Assembly (NCBI GenBank): GCA_016722375.1
Contig: JADKJG010000010.1
Span: 91,904 to 155,903 of the forward strand
DNA length: 64,000 bases
Source: Bacteroidota bacterium
Lineage (GTDB): Bacteria; Bacteroidota; Bacteroidia; Chitinophagales; LD1
Direction: 5' to 3'
The notes under the pieces are model-generated. The model was not told the DNA's origin. It searched no databases and saw nothing but the letters and a program-made list of their open reading frames with translations. Of this stretch, positions 27,719 to 36,614 are shown piece after piece. Made by a program: the position numbers and the translations under genes. Within the stretch, counting starts at the first letter, position 1. Each line of letters opens with the position of its first letter.

Positions 27719-28447
27719 GTCCTTTCTCTAACAATCCGGCGGGCCGGTTATGGCTTCCCTGCCGCGGGTTCAGCCCTCCTTACCTTCTAACTGTATTTTC
27801 TCTGTGTTCCCAGCTCCTCTGCGCCCACTGCGTGAAATAAAGTCAAAAACAAAAGTCTTAAAGGCTTTTGTAGTTTCAATAACGTTCATCCTTACAGGAT
27901 TAGATAGATGGATGGTTGTTTTTCTACCAAAGGCATCAATCCTACGGATTGAAAACCACCATAAGCAAACATTCGTGAATAGCTTCTATCAAGTTCCGCA
28001 GGAACTATCTTTTGGTAGAAATAAATAGTCTCCACTGTGTAAGCTCCATCGGAGCGACCGAATGAATACATTTCACGCGGAGAGCGCAGAGATGCAGAGC
28101 ATCGAATCTTTTTATTGTTCTTTCTCTGTGTTCCCAGCTACTCTGCGCCCACTGCGCGAAATAAAGTTTTTCTACCAAAGGCATCAATCCTACGGATTGA
28201 AAACCACCATAAGCAAACATTCGTGAATAGCTTCTATCAAGTTCCGTAGGAACTATCTTTTGGTAGAAATAAATAGTCTCCACTGTGTAAGCTCCATCGG
28301 AGCGACCGGATGAATACATTTCACGCAGAGAGCGCAGAGATGCAGAGCATCGAATCTTTTTATTGTTCTTTCTCTGTGTTCCCAGCTACTCTGCGCCCTC
28401 TGCGCGAAATAAAGTCAAAAACAAAAGTCTTAAAGACTTTTGTAGTC
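27719..28447. repeat. Dispersed composite repeat, right part, plus strand
   Basis: Resumes after the IS110 with TGTCCTTTCTCTAACAATCC, CGGCGGGCCGG, TTCAGCCCTCCTTA, then CTGTGTTCCCAGCT..CTGCG..GTGAAATAAAG, ACAAAAGTCTTAAAG, TTTCTACCAAAGGCATCAAT, ACTATCTTTTGGTAGAAA, CTCCATCGGAGCGACCG and TTCACGC.GAGAGCGCAGAG. The same blocks follow in the same order on the minus strand at 51997-51388. It ends in ACTTTTGTAGT, next to the array starting at 28520. No coding capacity. Confidence 0.9.
27919..28414. repeat. 248-bp tandem duplication inside the composite repeat
   Basis: Two nearly identical 248-bp units, 27919-28166 and 28167-28414, each beginning TTTTTCTACCAAAGGCATC and ending GCGAAATAAAG. The other copy (51388-51997) has a single unit, so the duplication is local. 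Confidence 0.9.
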
Positions 28448-28519
28448 TTCATCCAATGATAGCTCCTCTTATATGTATGAGCCTTCTACCAATTCCTAAA
28501 ATATCTTCAAATTATTCGT

Positions 28520-28816
28520 TTTATTCATTCCATATATTTGGAAAGAGGCCAACTGTTTCGTTTGGTATATTCCGTATGTTTTGAAACAGGTCAACCACTT
28601 CGTTGTGTATATTCCATATATTTGGAAATTACTCAACTGGCAAGTTTAGTATATTCAGTACATTTTGAAACTGGTAAACTGGTTCGTTTTGTATATTCCA
28701 CACATTTGGAAACATATCAACTGATTAGTTGTATATATTCCATACATTTGGAAATAGCTCAACTGGCCAGTTTAGTATGTTCATGTTTTCATGAAGTAGA
28801 GAGGTTTGAAAAACAG
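28520..28816. repeat. 42-bp-period array, left part (split by IS5-like element)
   Basis: Alternating 21-bp half-units: one type like TATATTCCATACATTTGGAA, the other like TAGCTCAACTGGCCAGTTTA. TTCCA..TTGGAA gives each unit dyad symmetry. The right part, with matching units, resumes at 30075. Confidence 0.88.
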
Positions 28817-30044
28817 ATGCACAATTGGGTGTAAACAAGACAGGTTGTGTAGTTGATAGTTAGTGGGATATTTGTGCTATGGATACAAAACAACTGAGTC
28901 TTATGGATAACATTTGGTCATTTTCAAAACGGAATAAACAATCAAAAGCAGTGATAATGCTTGCTAAGATAGATGCTGTAGTAAACTGGCAGGCCTTGGT
29001 CGCCTTGGTGCAGGTAATAGACAAGAGTAACACTGGTAAAGGGGGACGCAAACCCTTACCGTTTGAATGGAAAGTAAAAATGTTGTTCCTGCAATATGCT
29101 TTCAATTTAAGCGATGAAGAACTAGAAGATCAGTTGATAGACCGATTGAGTTTTCAAAAATTTGTAGGAATCAGTTTTGCCCAAGAGATACCGGACTTCA
29201 CCACCCTGTGGCACTTTAAAGAGGCCTTAGTGAAGCATCAACTGATGGACCGCATATTCTCCGGCATCAACCATCAGTTGGAACTACATGGTTTGATGTT
29301 AAAAAAGGAACGATAGCGGATGCCACCATCCTAGAGTCAGCCAACAGGCCATTGAGCAAGAAAAAGCGCGAAGTATTGGCCGTCAAGCCCAGTGTTCAAA
29401 TAGATACAGATGCCCAAAGCACCGAAAAGAATGGCAATAAATACTTTGGATACAAAGGACATATAGGAGTGGATGTAGGCAGCAAACTGATACGCAAACG
29501 GAAGTTCACCCCTGCCAATGTGCATGACAGCCGAGCCTTAGAAGATTTGTTAAGCGGAGATGAAAAAGTATTTGGGCAGATAAAGCCTATCCTAAAAACC
29601 AACACAAAACTATTGCCCGAAAATTAGGCATCTACTATGGTATTTTAGATAAGAAGAAACGGGGTGGCAAATTATCGAACAAACAGGAGAAGAGAAACAA
29701 ACAGAAGTCAAGCGTAAGAGCAGCGGTAGAACACCCCTTTGCCTTTATGCGAAGAAGCTAAGAATGGGATTGGCCACCGCAAAGACAAAAATGCGCAATG
29801 CGTTACGCTTTGATATGAATTGTATTATTTACAACGTGCTTCGAGCAGCGTATTTGATGAAGATAAAGGTGGGGTGATGGGAGTCGTCTGTCCCGTTCAT
29901 AAAGACGAACGAAAAGGATAAAAAATCAATGAAAACGGATTCATCAAACCACATAAAAACACTATTCAGCAGTGGTGATGACATCCCAATCCACAAAAAA
30001 ACCTTTAGCGAATAACAAGTTCATCAATAAATGGGTTTTTCAAA
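28805..30044 (+). mobile_element. IS5-like insertion element, degenerate
   Basis: It holds a transposase pseudogene and splits a 42-bp array. A 10-bp inverted pair TTTGAAAAAC (28805-28814) and GTTTTTCAAA (30035-30044) may mark the ends, but I see no clear target duplication, so the limits are approximate. Confidence 0.55.
28879..29877 (+). pseudogene. IS5 family transposase, multiply frameshifted
   Basis: Reading through three frame changes gives a complete DDE transposase. Part 1 (28879-29316): MDTKQLSLMDNIWSF, GGRKPLPFEWKVKMLFLQYA and FTTLWHFKEAL, the N-terminal domain. Part 2 (to 29627): GTIADATILESANRP and YFGYKGHIGVDVGS, the DDE core. Part 3, in another frame from about 29575: ADKAYPKNQHKTIARK. 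The last frame ends with LRMGLATAKTKMRNAL and VEHPFAFMRR-type residues, stop at 29875-29877. The first change coincides with A-AAA-AAG (29301-29307), a classic -1 slippage site that may be programmed. The next two (near 29575 and 29757) look like decay or sequence error, so the element is probably dead. Confidence 0.85.
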
Positions 30045-30074
30045 GAACTCAAGTATGTCCACTGCTTCGTTTAG

Positions 30075-30235
30075 TATGTTCATGTTTTCGTGAAATAGGT
30101 AAACTACATCGTTTGGTATATTCACAATTTAGGGAATTAGTTCAACTGCCTCGTTTGGCATATTCACGATTTCAGGAAATAGCCAAAGTGCTTAGTTTGA
30201 TATGTTCACGATCTCATGAAATATATCAACCATGC
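30075..30235. repeat. 42-bp-period array, right part
   Basis: Half-units like TATGTTCATGTTTTCGTGAA and TAGGTAAACTACATCGTTTG alternate at 21 bp. The unit TATGTTCATGTTTTC also ends the left part (before 28800), confirming one array interrupted by the IS5-like element. Between the pseudogene stop and this array (29878-30074) I see nothing else. Confidence 0.85.
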
Positions 30236-30312
30236 TTATTTGTAGCTTTCTGTAATAAATAGCAGTTGTATTATCTAAAAAGAGAAGCCAGGTAGGGAAA
30301 TGAGCACAAGGG

Positions 30313-30949
30313 CTATTCGCCCCTTGATGGGTATTCATCAAAGAATCGCCTCTCTTCTTCTTGCCCCTCCAGTTCATTTTCGGTAGGCGGCGGCAAATCT
30401 TTTTTGCGCAGCAAAAAGGCCATGAGCGCGCCACTGAGTGCGCCATACAAATGCGACTCCCACGAAATACCCTGTGTGGGAAAGAACCCGACAATCATTC
30501 CCCCATAAACCAGCACGACAAACAGCGCAATGACCACCGAAGTACGGTCTTTGCGAAAAATGCCAAGCCCTAAGGAAGCCGGCGATGCCATATATAATGC
30601 CGCTGATGCCAATGTGGATGCCGGTGGGCGGCGCTAGTAGCCAAACCAGCGCGCCGCTCATCAGGTGTACGGCCACCAAAACGAGCAGGGCAAAACGTGG
30701 GTAGGCATTAAGCAAAACCAAGAGCAACACGATGATGGGCAGGGTGTTTGAAATTAAATGTTCAAAGCTGCCGTGAATAAAAGGAGAAAAGAGGATGCCC
30801 GGTAAGCCAGCCCGATGCTGCGGCCAGTTGCCATAGTGCGAGAAGTCATAGATGCCGAAATACTGGATGAATTGAACCAGCCAAAGTACCGACACGAGCA
30901 ATAGCACGAAGACGATGCTTCTCCAGAAACCTATTTTTTCGCGAACCAC
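30313..30949 (-). CDS. Rhomboid family intramembrane serine protease, one frameshift
   Basis: A six-helix membrane protease. FIHGSFEHLISNTLP carries the conserved H..xxN (N68), GIHIGISGIIYG carries the nucleophile Ser116 of the GxSG motif, and SWESHLYGALSGALMAFL carries the catalytic His. Ser and His motifs lie in different frames: after GIAGFL (near 30571) the frame must shift by one extra base, giving GLGIFRKDRTSVVIALFV. The product ends with a charged cytoplasmic tail (PPPTENELEGQEEERRFF). If the shift is real, the protease lacks its catalytic His. The gene stands alone, back to back with the secDF terminator. Rhomboids cleave membrane proteins within the bilayer; the substrate is unknown. 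Confidence 0.85.
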
Positions 30950-30981
30950 TTATCGAATTAAATGGAATAAATCAGAAAAAA

Positions 30982-31013
30982 AAAACCCGCTACCGATCTG
31001 GTAAGCGGGTTTT
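30982..31013. terminator. Terminator between secDF and rhomboid gene
   Basis: AAAACCCGCT-ACC pairs with GGT-A-AGCGGGTTTT (loop GATCT), with an A-run on the left that reads as a T-run on the minus strand. It lies 20 bp after the secDF stop. Confidence 0.85.
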
Positions 31014-31032
31014 ACAAATATCTATGATAAAC

Positions 31033-34000
31033 TTAGGCGGTTTTATTCTTCCGACTCATCAAATCCACCACAATAGGCGAAGCGACAAAGATAGAAGAGT
31101 AAGTACCCACAAGCAAGCCAATGATGAGGGCGAAGGCAAATCCGTGAATAGAGGTTCCGCCAAAGAGGAACAGAATGAGCGCCACCAAGAATACGGTCAC
31201 AACGGTCATAACTGTACGGCTCAAAGTTTGGTTGATCGAATCGTTCACATTCTGCACCAGCGTACGGGTAGGATGTAATCCCACCGTTTCGCGTATCCGG
31301 TCGAAAACCACCACCGTGTCATTCACCGAGTAACCGATGAGGGTCAACACCGCGGCGACAATGGTTTGATCCACTTCTAAGGAGAAAGGAACCAGATGGC
31401 GGAAGAGAGAGAATACTCCCAATACAATAATCGGATCGTGAACGAGGGCGATAATAGCTCCTGCGGCATACTCCCAACGTTTGAAACGCAGGAAGATGTA
31501 GGCGAAAATCAGCAAGAAGCCGAAAATGACAGCAAACATGGAACTCTGGCGAATGTCGTCGGCAATGGAAGCTTCAATCTTGATGGTGCTCTTCACGTTC
31601 TTGGCACGGAAGTTATCGAGCGAAGGATACTCGGCGAAGAACGGCTTGACTCCTTCATAGATACGTGCCTCGATGATGCTGTCGGTTTCAGGTCCCGCCA
31701 CATCTATCATATAGGCCGTAGTAATAGAAATCTGGTTATTGCTGCCATAAGTCTTCACTTGAGGAGTTCCATCCAGAGTTTGCCCCAAGGTTTTTGCCAC
31801 CTCTTCGGTCTTCACATCTTTATCAAACTGAACTACATAGCTGCGTCCACCTTTGAAGTCCACGCCTAAATCAAAGCCGTAGAAAACAAAAGAAGAGATA
31901 CAAACAACCAGCATCACCGCAGAAATGGTGTAGGTCACTTTGCGTCTGCCCATAAAATCAAAAGTGGTACCTTTTAAAAGATTCTGAGTGAATTTGTTGC
32001 CGAACTGAATGTTGAATTTGCGGTCAAACGCCCAATCGAACAAGATACGCGAAACCAAGACGACAGTGAACATAGAAGTGATCAAACCAATAATCAACAC
32101 CAGACCAAATCCACGAATAGGCCCCAGACCAAATACATATAGCACGATGGCGATGGCCATGGTAGTCAAGTTTCCGTCAATGATGGCGTTATAAGAATGG
32201 CTATAGCCTTCTTCCACGGCCAGCCTCATCCCCTTGCCACGAGCTACCTCTTCGCGAACGCGCTCGTTGATAATCACGTTGGCATCTACCGCCATCGCTA
32301 GGGTCAATACGATACCCGCCATAGCAGGGAGGGTAAACGATGCCCCGAATGAAACCAAGGCGCCAATCAAAATAAACAAGTTGAGGAACATGGCCGTATT
32401 GGCGATAATACCCGAGGTGCTGTAATAGCTCACCATAAAGAGGAACACCAGCAAAACACCCAGAAGAAGAGAAACCAAGCCTGCTTTAATAGATTCTTTA
32501 CCTAATGAAGGCCCAATAACTTGTTCTTCAATAACTTGGGTTCTTGCTTCGAGTTTACCGGATTTGAGGATGTTGGCCAAGTCAATAGCCTCTTCTAACT
32601 GGTCAATACCGGTAATTTGAGAACGGCCTCCGGAAATCTTCTGTTGTACCCGTGGGGCAGAGAACACACGATTATCCAAAACAATCGCGATACATTTCTT
32701 GGTGGCCTTGCCGTTTACGGTTGCGTTAACTGCGGCTTCGGTCATCTTCTCCCACTTGGCTGCTCCCATAGAGTTCATAGAAATATCTACTTCGGGAATT
32801 CCGTATTGGTCATAAGACTGGTAAGCATCATTAATAACACTTCCACTTAAAGGAGCTTCAGGTGAAGAAGGATTTTGTTTGATAGCATACAGGCCATAAA
32901 TGTTTGCCTGTTGCGAAACCGGATGGGCACTCCATAACAGCTTTAAGTCACGAGGCAAAGCAGAACGAACTTCGGGACGCGCCAACAAGCGATTAACCCG
33001 TGCAGTATCTTTACCCACAGAGCGACCAATCATTGGCCCTTCGCCATATTGCTGTGATTGACCTTCCTGAATGATATTTGGATAAAGCACTTCAAACAGA
33101 GGGTTAGAATTCTTATCGGCAGAATCTTTTTTAGCCAAAGCAGAAGTATCGGAAGATGCCTGCAAAGTGGTATCTCCAAACAAAGAAGATCCGGCAGAAG
33201 CGATAGTATCGTTATCGTTAGAAGCAACTACGTCTGAATCGGTGGCTCTTTTATCTTTCGCTATAGATTCCCGAAGGATATTGTTAACGTCGCCTAGGTA
33301 ATTGATTACTTCCTGAGTTTCGTAAGTATCCCAAAATTCTAACTGCGCCGTTTGCTGCAATAGTTTGCGCACACGAACCGGATCATCTACACCGGGAAGT
33401 TCTAAAATAATTCTTCCGGTATTTTCTTGTAAGGAAATATTAGGAGAAGCTACACCAAACTGGTCAATACGGGTTTTTAATACCTGGAAGGTTTCATGAA
33501 TAGCCGCATCAAAATCTTTACGCAACACATTCGCTACTTCAATATTGGAAGAATTCAGATTAATCTTTCCCTGATAACTTTCTACCGTAGCAAAGATGGC
33601 AGCGAGCTTAGCATCCTTATTTAATTTTTCAAACTCTGCCTGAAACAAGGATAGAAAATCGCCTTGCTTGCTTTCTTGTGCCTTCTTAGCATTGGCAATG
33701 GCCTGATTAAACTGAGGATTTTTACTATTGCCCGATAGCTTGCGCAACACATCATCCTCCGAAATTTCCATGATGAGGCTCATGCCACCCTTTAAATCTA
33801 ATCCAAGACTGAGGGCGTGTTCCCGACAGAACTTATACGTATATATATCTCTCAGTCCCCAAACATCTACAATCGGAATACCCGCTACCGAGTCGAGATA
33901 GTTATGTCGAAATACCTTCTTGATATCGGAGACAGAATCTTCAAACATTACCAGTTGAGCCGGGTTTAAACCCGCTGGCGTCGCGATCTTTACATGCTCA

Positions 34001-34122
34001 TTGGCATAGGTGTCTGCCTTGCCTTCAACCCAGTTAGAAAGAAAAGTAAATGAAAGCTGGAAAATACAAGTGAGAACCAGAATAATGGTGAAAAATTTAA
34101 TAACACCTCTGAGGTTTTGCAT
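31033..34122 (-). CDS. secDF: Fused SecD-SecF protein translocase subunit
   Basis: A 1,029-residue fusion, the usual form in Bacteroidota. The SecD half has an N-terminal membrane helix, the LGLDLKGGMSLIMEI motif, a periplasmic P1 region (about 120-560) with a Ser/Asp-rich insertion near residues 300-350, and the helices following GPSLGKESIKAG. VDANVIINERVREE is the conserved SecD D/R region. The SecF half starts near residue 720 with FMGRRKVTYTISA, LGVDFKGGRSYVVQF, and later YSVNDTVVVFDRIRE. SecDF uses the proton gradient to pull preproteins out of SecYEG on the periplasmic side. The gene is alone, with a possible promoter at 34181-34188. It is divergent from tRNA-Trp/secE, another translocase gene. 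Confidence 0.97.
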   Translation of the reverse strand: MQNLRGVIKFFTIILVLTCIFQLSFTFLSNWVEGKADTYANEHVKIATPAGLNPAQLVMFEDSVSDIKKVFRHNYLDSVAGIPIVDVWGLRDIYTYKFCREHALSLGLDLKGGMSLIMEISEDDVLRKLSGNSKNPQFNQAIANAKKAQESKQGDFLSLFQAEFEKLNKDAKLAAIFATVESYQGKINLNSSNIEVANVLRKDFDAAIHETFQVLKTRIDQFGVASPNISLQENTGRIILELPGVDDPVRVRKLLQQTAQLEFWDTYETQEVINYLGDVNNILRESIAKDKRATDSDVVASNDNDTIASAGSSLFGDTTLQASSDTSALAKKDSADKNSNPLFEVLYPNIIQEGQSQQYGEGPMIGRSVGKDTARVNRLLARPEVRSALPRDLKLLWSAHPVSQQANIYGLYAIKQNPSSPEAPLSGSVINDAYQSYDQYGIPEVDISMNSMGAAKWEKMTEAAVNATVNGKATKKCIAIVLDNRVFSAPRVQQKISGGRSQITGIDQLEEAIDLANILKSGKLEARTQVIEEQVIGPSLGKESIKAGLVSLLLGVLLVFLFMVSYYSTSGIIANTAMFLNLFILIGALVSFGASFTLPAMAGIVLTLAMAVDANVIINERVREEVARGKGMRLAVEEGYSHSYNAIIDGNLTTMAIAIVLYVFGLGPIRGFGLVLIIGLITSMFTVVLVSRILFDWAFDRKFNIQFGNKFTQNLLKGTTFDFMGRRKVTYTISAVMLVVCISSFVFYGFDLGVDFKGGRSYVVQFDKDVKTEEVAKTLGQTLDGTPQVKTYGSNNQISITTAYMIDVAGPETDSIIEARIYEGVKPFFAEYPSLDNFRAKNVKSTIKIEASIADDIRQSSMFAVIFGFLLIFAYIFLRFKRWEYAAGAIIALVHDPIIVLGVFSLFRHLVPFSLEVDQTIVAAVLTLIGYSVNDTVVVFDRIRETVGLHPTRTLVQNVNDSINQTLSRTVMTVVTVFLVALILFLFGGTSIHGFAFALIIGLLVGTYSSIFVASPIVVDLMSRKNKTA

Positions 34123-34180
34123 GTCTGATGGTTTAATCTAAAAAAAAACACAAGCCCCGCACTTTTCAGCGAGGCGGGCG

Positions 34181-34188
34181 CAAATATA
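34181..34188 (-). promoter_or_regulatory. Possible -7 element (TATATTTG) upstream of secDF
   Basis: The minus strand reads TATATTTG, matching the Bacteroidota TAnnTTTG -7 consensus, about 60 bp before the secDF start. No TTG at the right distance is seen. A GC-rich stem (CCCGC/GCGGG) and T-run (34141-34148) lie between it and the start codon. Confidence 0.4.
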
Positions 34189-34391
34189 TAAGAATGAGGA
34201 TAAAAAGAAAGGAGACAATGAGATTTGCATCTAATGTAATTGCGATCTGCAAAATATGGCTTACTTTACCGATATAAATGATGCGCTACCTTTAAATATT
34301 CTAAGCCAAGTAAGTCTTGGAGTTTATAATTGGAGGTGATCTCAACAAAGTATGGAATAATTAAAAAAGGTAAGTAATTAGGTCAAGGGTT

Positions 34392-34420
34392 TTGAAAATA
34401 CAGTCATGTCATTATATTTG
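34392..34420 (+). promoter_or_regulatory. Bacteroidota-type promoter for tRNA-Trp/secE operon
   Basis: TTG (34392-34394), 18-bp spacer, then TATATTTG (34413-34420), a full match to the TTG-N17-19-TAnnTTTG consensus. The tRNA begins 16 bp downstream. Confidence 0.75.
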
Positions 34421-34436
34421 CGTCCCTTTTAAAAAG

Positions 34437-34507
34437 AGGGGCATAGTTCAGTGGTAGAATAGCGGTCTCCAAAACCGTTGACGTCAGTTCGAATCTGGCT
34501 GCCCCTG
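34437..34507 (+). tRNA. tRNA-Trp (CCA)
   Basis: A 71-nt cloverleaf: acceptor AGGGGCA/TGCCCCT, D-arm GTTC/GAAT, anticodon stem GCGGT/ACCGT with loop CTCCAAA (anticodon CCA), and T-arm GTCAG/CTGGC with loop TTCGAAT. CCA is not encoded. The place just before secE is the usual one in Bacteroidota. Confidence 0.95.
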
Positions 34508-34570
34508 CAATGGGATTTTGGAATATTTGGAGATGGAGTTAAAACAAGAAAAGAAGTAACATAAATATAA

Positions 34571-34768
34571 ATGAACAAGGTAACAGTCTATTTCAGAGAA
34601 GCTTATGATGAGCTGGTGAATAAAGTAACCTGGCCAACTTGGGTAGAATTACAAGAAAGTTCGGTAGTCGTGATGGTTACTTCATTAATTATTTCACTGT
34701 TCATATTCGGCGTGGACCTTATTTTTAAATATGGAGCACAAGAACTCTACAAACTCATCGTCGGCTAA
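34571..34768 (+). CDS. secE: Preprotein translocase subunit SecE
   Basis: A 65-residue protein with the SecE signature: amphipathic FREAYDELVNKVTWPTWVEL followed by a single membrane helix (VVMVTSLIISLFIFGVDLIF). SecE stabilises SecY in the translocation channel. It lies after tRNA-Trp and directly before nusG (one base between stop and start), the standard order. Confidence 0.95.
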   Translation: MNKVTVYFREAYDELVNKVTWPTWVELQESSVVVMVTSLIISLFIFGVDLIFKYGAQELYKLIVG

Positions 34769-34769
34769 A

Positions 34770-35303
34770 ATGGCAGAGGAAAAAAAATGGTATGTTGTCC
34801 GTGTTATCAGCGGGCAGGAGCGGAAAATACGCGATCACATCATGTTGGAAGTGACCCGTTCCAAATGGGGTACTATTGTGAGCAACATATTGGTACCGAC
34901 AGAGAAAATATATACCATTAAGAACGGCAAGAAAACCATTAAAGATAAAACCCTGTTCCCCGGCTATATATATATGGAAGTGGAAGACAAGAAAATGTCG
35001 CAGGAAATGTGGACTTCTGTGCGTCAGGTTCATGGAGTACTTGGCTTTCTCGGTACCTTATCGAATGCCGAAGTAATGAAGTTGTTAGGTAAGGCTGATG
35101 AGATGATGGATGCCACTGAAACTATGGCTGAGCCGTTTATCATCAATGAGGATGTAAAGATTGTAGATGGTCCTTTCAATGACTTCGTAGGTAACATTGA
35201 GGAAATCAATAACGAAAAGAAGAAACTCAAGGTCATCGTCAAAATATTTGGAAGAAGAACCCCGGTGGAAGTAAGCTTTATGCAAGTGGAGAAAATAAGT
35301 TAA
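34770..35303 (+). CDS. nusG: Transcription termination/antitermination protein NusG
   Basis: I start at ATG 34770 (MAEEKKWYVVRVISGQERKI), two bases after the secE stop. An in-frame ATG at 34731 lies inside secE and would add non-conserved residues. The NGN domain covers about residues 5-110 (KWYVVRVISGQE, LFPGYIYMEV) and the KOW domain the last 50 (VKIVDGPFNDFVGNIEEIN). NusG binds RNA polymerase to raise processivity and couples it to ribosomes or Rho. The operon continues to the ribosomal genes rplK, rplA and rplJ. Confidence 0.96.
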   Translation: MAEEKKWYVVRVISGQERKIRDHIMLEVTRSKWGTIVSNILVPTEKIYTIKNGKKTIKDKTLFPGYIYMEVEDKKMSQEMWTSVRQVHGVLGFLGTLSNAEVMKLLGKADEMMDATETMAEPFIINEDVKIVDGPFNDFVGNIEEINNEKKKLKVIVKIFGRRTPVEVSFMQVEKIS

Positions 35304-35329
35304 TCAAAAACAGTAAATCGAAATAAACA

Positions 35330-35758
35330 ATGGCAAAGGAAATTCAAACATTCATCAAGCTCCAAGTAAAAGGAGGTCAAGCAAATCCCGCTCCACCAAT
35401 CGGCCCAGCTTTGGGTTCCAAGGGAGTGAACATCATGGAGTTTTGCAAAAGATTCAATGCACAATCTCAAGACCGCATCGGAAAGATTCTTCCGGTGGTG
35501 ATCTCAGTATATAAGGATAAGAGTTTTGATTTTATAATCAAAACTCCTCCGGTTCATGCTTTACTCATGGAATATACCAAAAAGCAGGCAGGTTCTGCTG
35601 AACCCAATCGTAAGAAAGTGGGCACGGTTAGTTTAGACATCATCAAGAAGATTGCTGAAGAAAAAATGCCCGATCTGAATTGCTTCACTATTGAATCAGC
35701 CATAAAAATGGTAGCTGGTTCTGCTAAAAGTGCAGGATTTAACGTAGAAGGATATTAA
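35330..35758 (+). CDS. rplK: 50S ribosomal protein L11
   Basis: A 142-residue L11. Conserved N-terminal IKLQVKGGQANPAPPIGPAL, PPVHALLMEYTKKQAGS, and the C-terminal rRNA-binding part ending in VAGSAKSAGFNVEGY. L11 forms the GTPase-associated stalk base on 23S rRNA. It begins 26 bp after nusG and precedes rplA by 130 bp, a spacer in which I see no gene. Confidence 0.97.
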   Translation: MAKEIQTFIKLQVKGGQANPAPPIGPALGSKGVNIMEFCKRFNAQSQDRIGKILPVVISVYKDKSFDFIIKTPPVHALLMEYTKKQAGSAEPNRKKVGTVSLDIIKKIAEEKMPDLNCFTIESAIKMVAGSAKSAGFNVEGY

Positions 35759-35888
35759 AACTGGTAACGGCTCGTTGATGACAGTTTATGGAAATATCCT
35801 TACTGTTAACTACTAACCGCCATCCACCAACTATTTTCATAACCGAGGAAGGGCTTCATTGACCCGCTTCACCTCAAAAACAACAACA

Positions 35889-36582
35889 ATGAAATTAACT
35901 AAAAAAAGAAAAGTAGCACAGGCAAAAGTGGACATCAACAAGTTGTACACTTTACCCGAAGCCTCCAAGCTGGTGAAAGAAACCACGACTTGCAAATTCG
36001 ATGCCTCCGTTGACCTTCACATTCAATTGGGTGTGGATCCTAAAAAAGCCGATCAGGCCATCCGGGGAACAACTGCGCTTCCGCACGGAACGGGTAAAAC
36101 CAAGAAAGTATTAGTGTTAACCTCTGCCGACAAGGAAGAAGAAGCAAAGAAAGCAGGTGCTGATTTTGTTGGCTTGGACGAGTTTGTTCAGAAGATTGAA
36201 CAAGGTTGGATGGAGTTTGATGTCGTCATCGCTTCACCAAACGTAATGGCTAAGATTGCCAAGATTGGTAAAATACTCGGCCCTCGTAATCTCATGCCGA
36301 ATCCTAAATCAGGAACCGTTACTCCCGAAGTAGGCAAAGCTGTAGAAGAAGTAAAGAAAGGTAAAATAGCCTTCAAGGTAGATAAGTTCGGCATTGTGCA
36401 TAGCTCTATAGGTCGTGTATCTTTCAGCGTGCAACAGATTAATGAAAATGCTGAGGCTCTGTTGCAAACGCTGGCGAAATTAAAGCCTGCCACTGCAAGG
36501 AATTTATTTCAAAGGTATCAGCATGGCTTCTACCATGAGCCCCGGAGTCAATGTTGATTACAAAACAGTTAGTGGATTATAA
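35889..36582 (+). CDS. rplA: 50S ribosomal protein L1, one frameshift near the 3' end
   Basis: The start is ATG 35889 (MKLTKKRKVAQAKVDINK); an upstream ATG in frame adds unconserved residues. Conserved L1 parts follow: VDLHIQLGVDPKKADQ, RGTTALPHGTGK, IGKILGPRNLMPNPKSGTV and FKVDKFGIVHSSIGRVSF. After LKPATA (36497-36500, GCAAGG) the frame breaks. One base must be skipped, or two A restored in an A-run, to read the normal end GIYFKGISMASTMSPGVNV and the stop at 36580-36582. Unrepaired, the product ends with an unrelated tail at 36557. L1 binds 23S rRNA at the E-site stalk; the lesion falls in a gene expected to be required, so a sequence error is likely. Confidence 0.93.
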
Positions 36583-36614
36583 TTTTATCACCCTCTATAT
36601 AAATATAGCGAACA

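Noticed and set aside
28538..28834. Frame with LVYSVHFETGKLVR-like repeats
   Set aside because: By-product of the 42-bp array; no start signal and cut by the IS5-like element.
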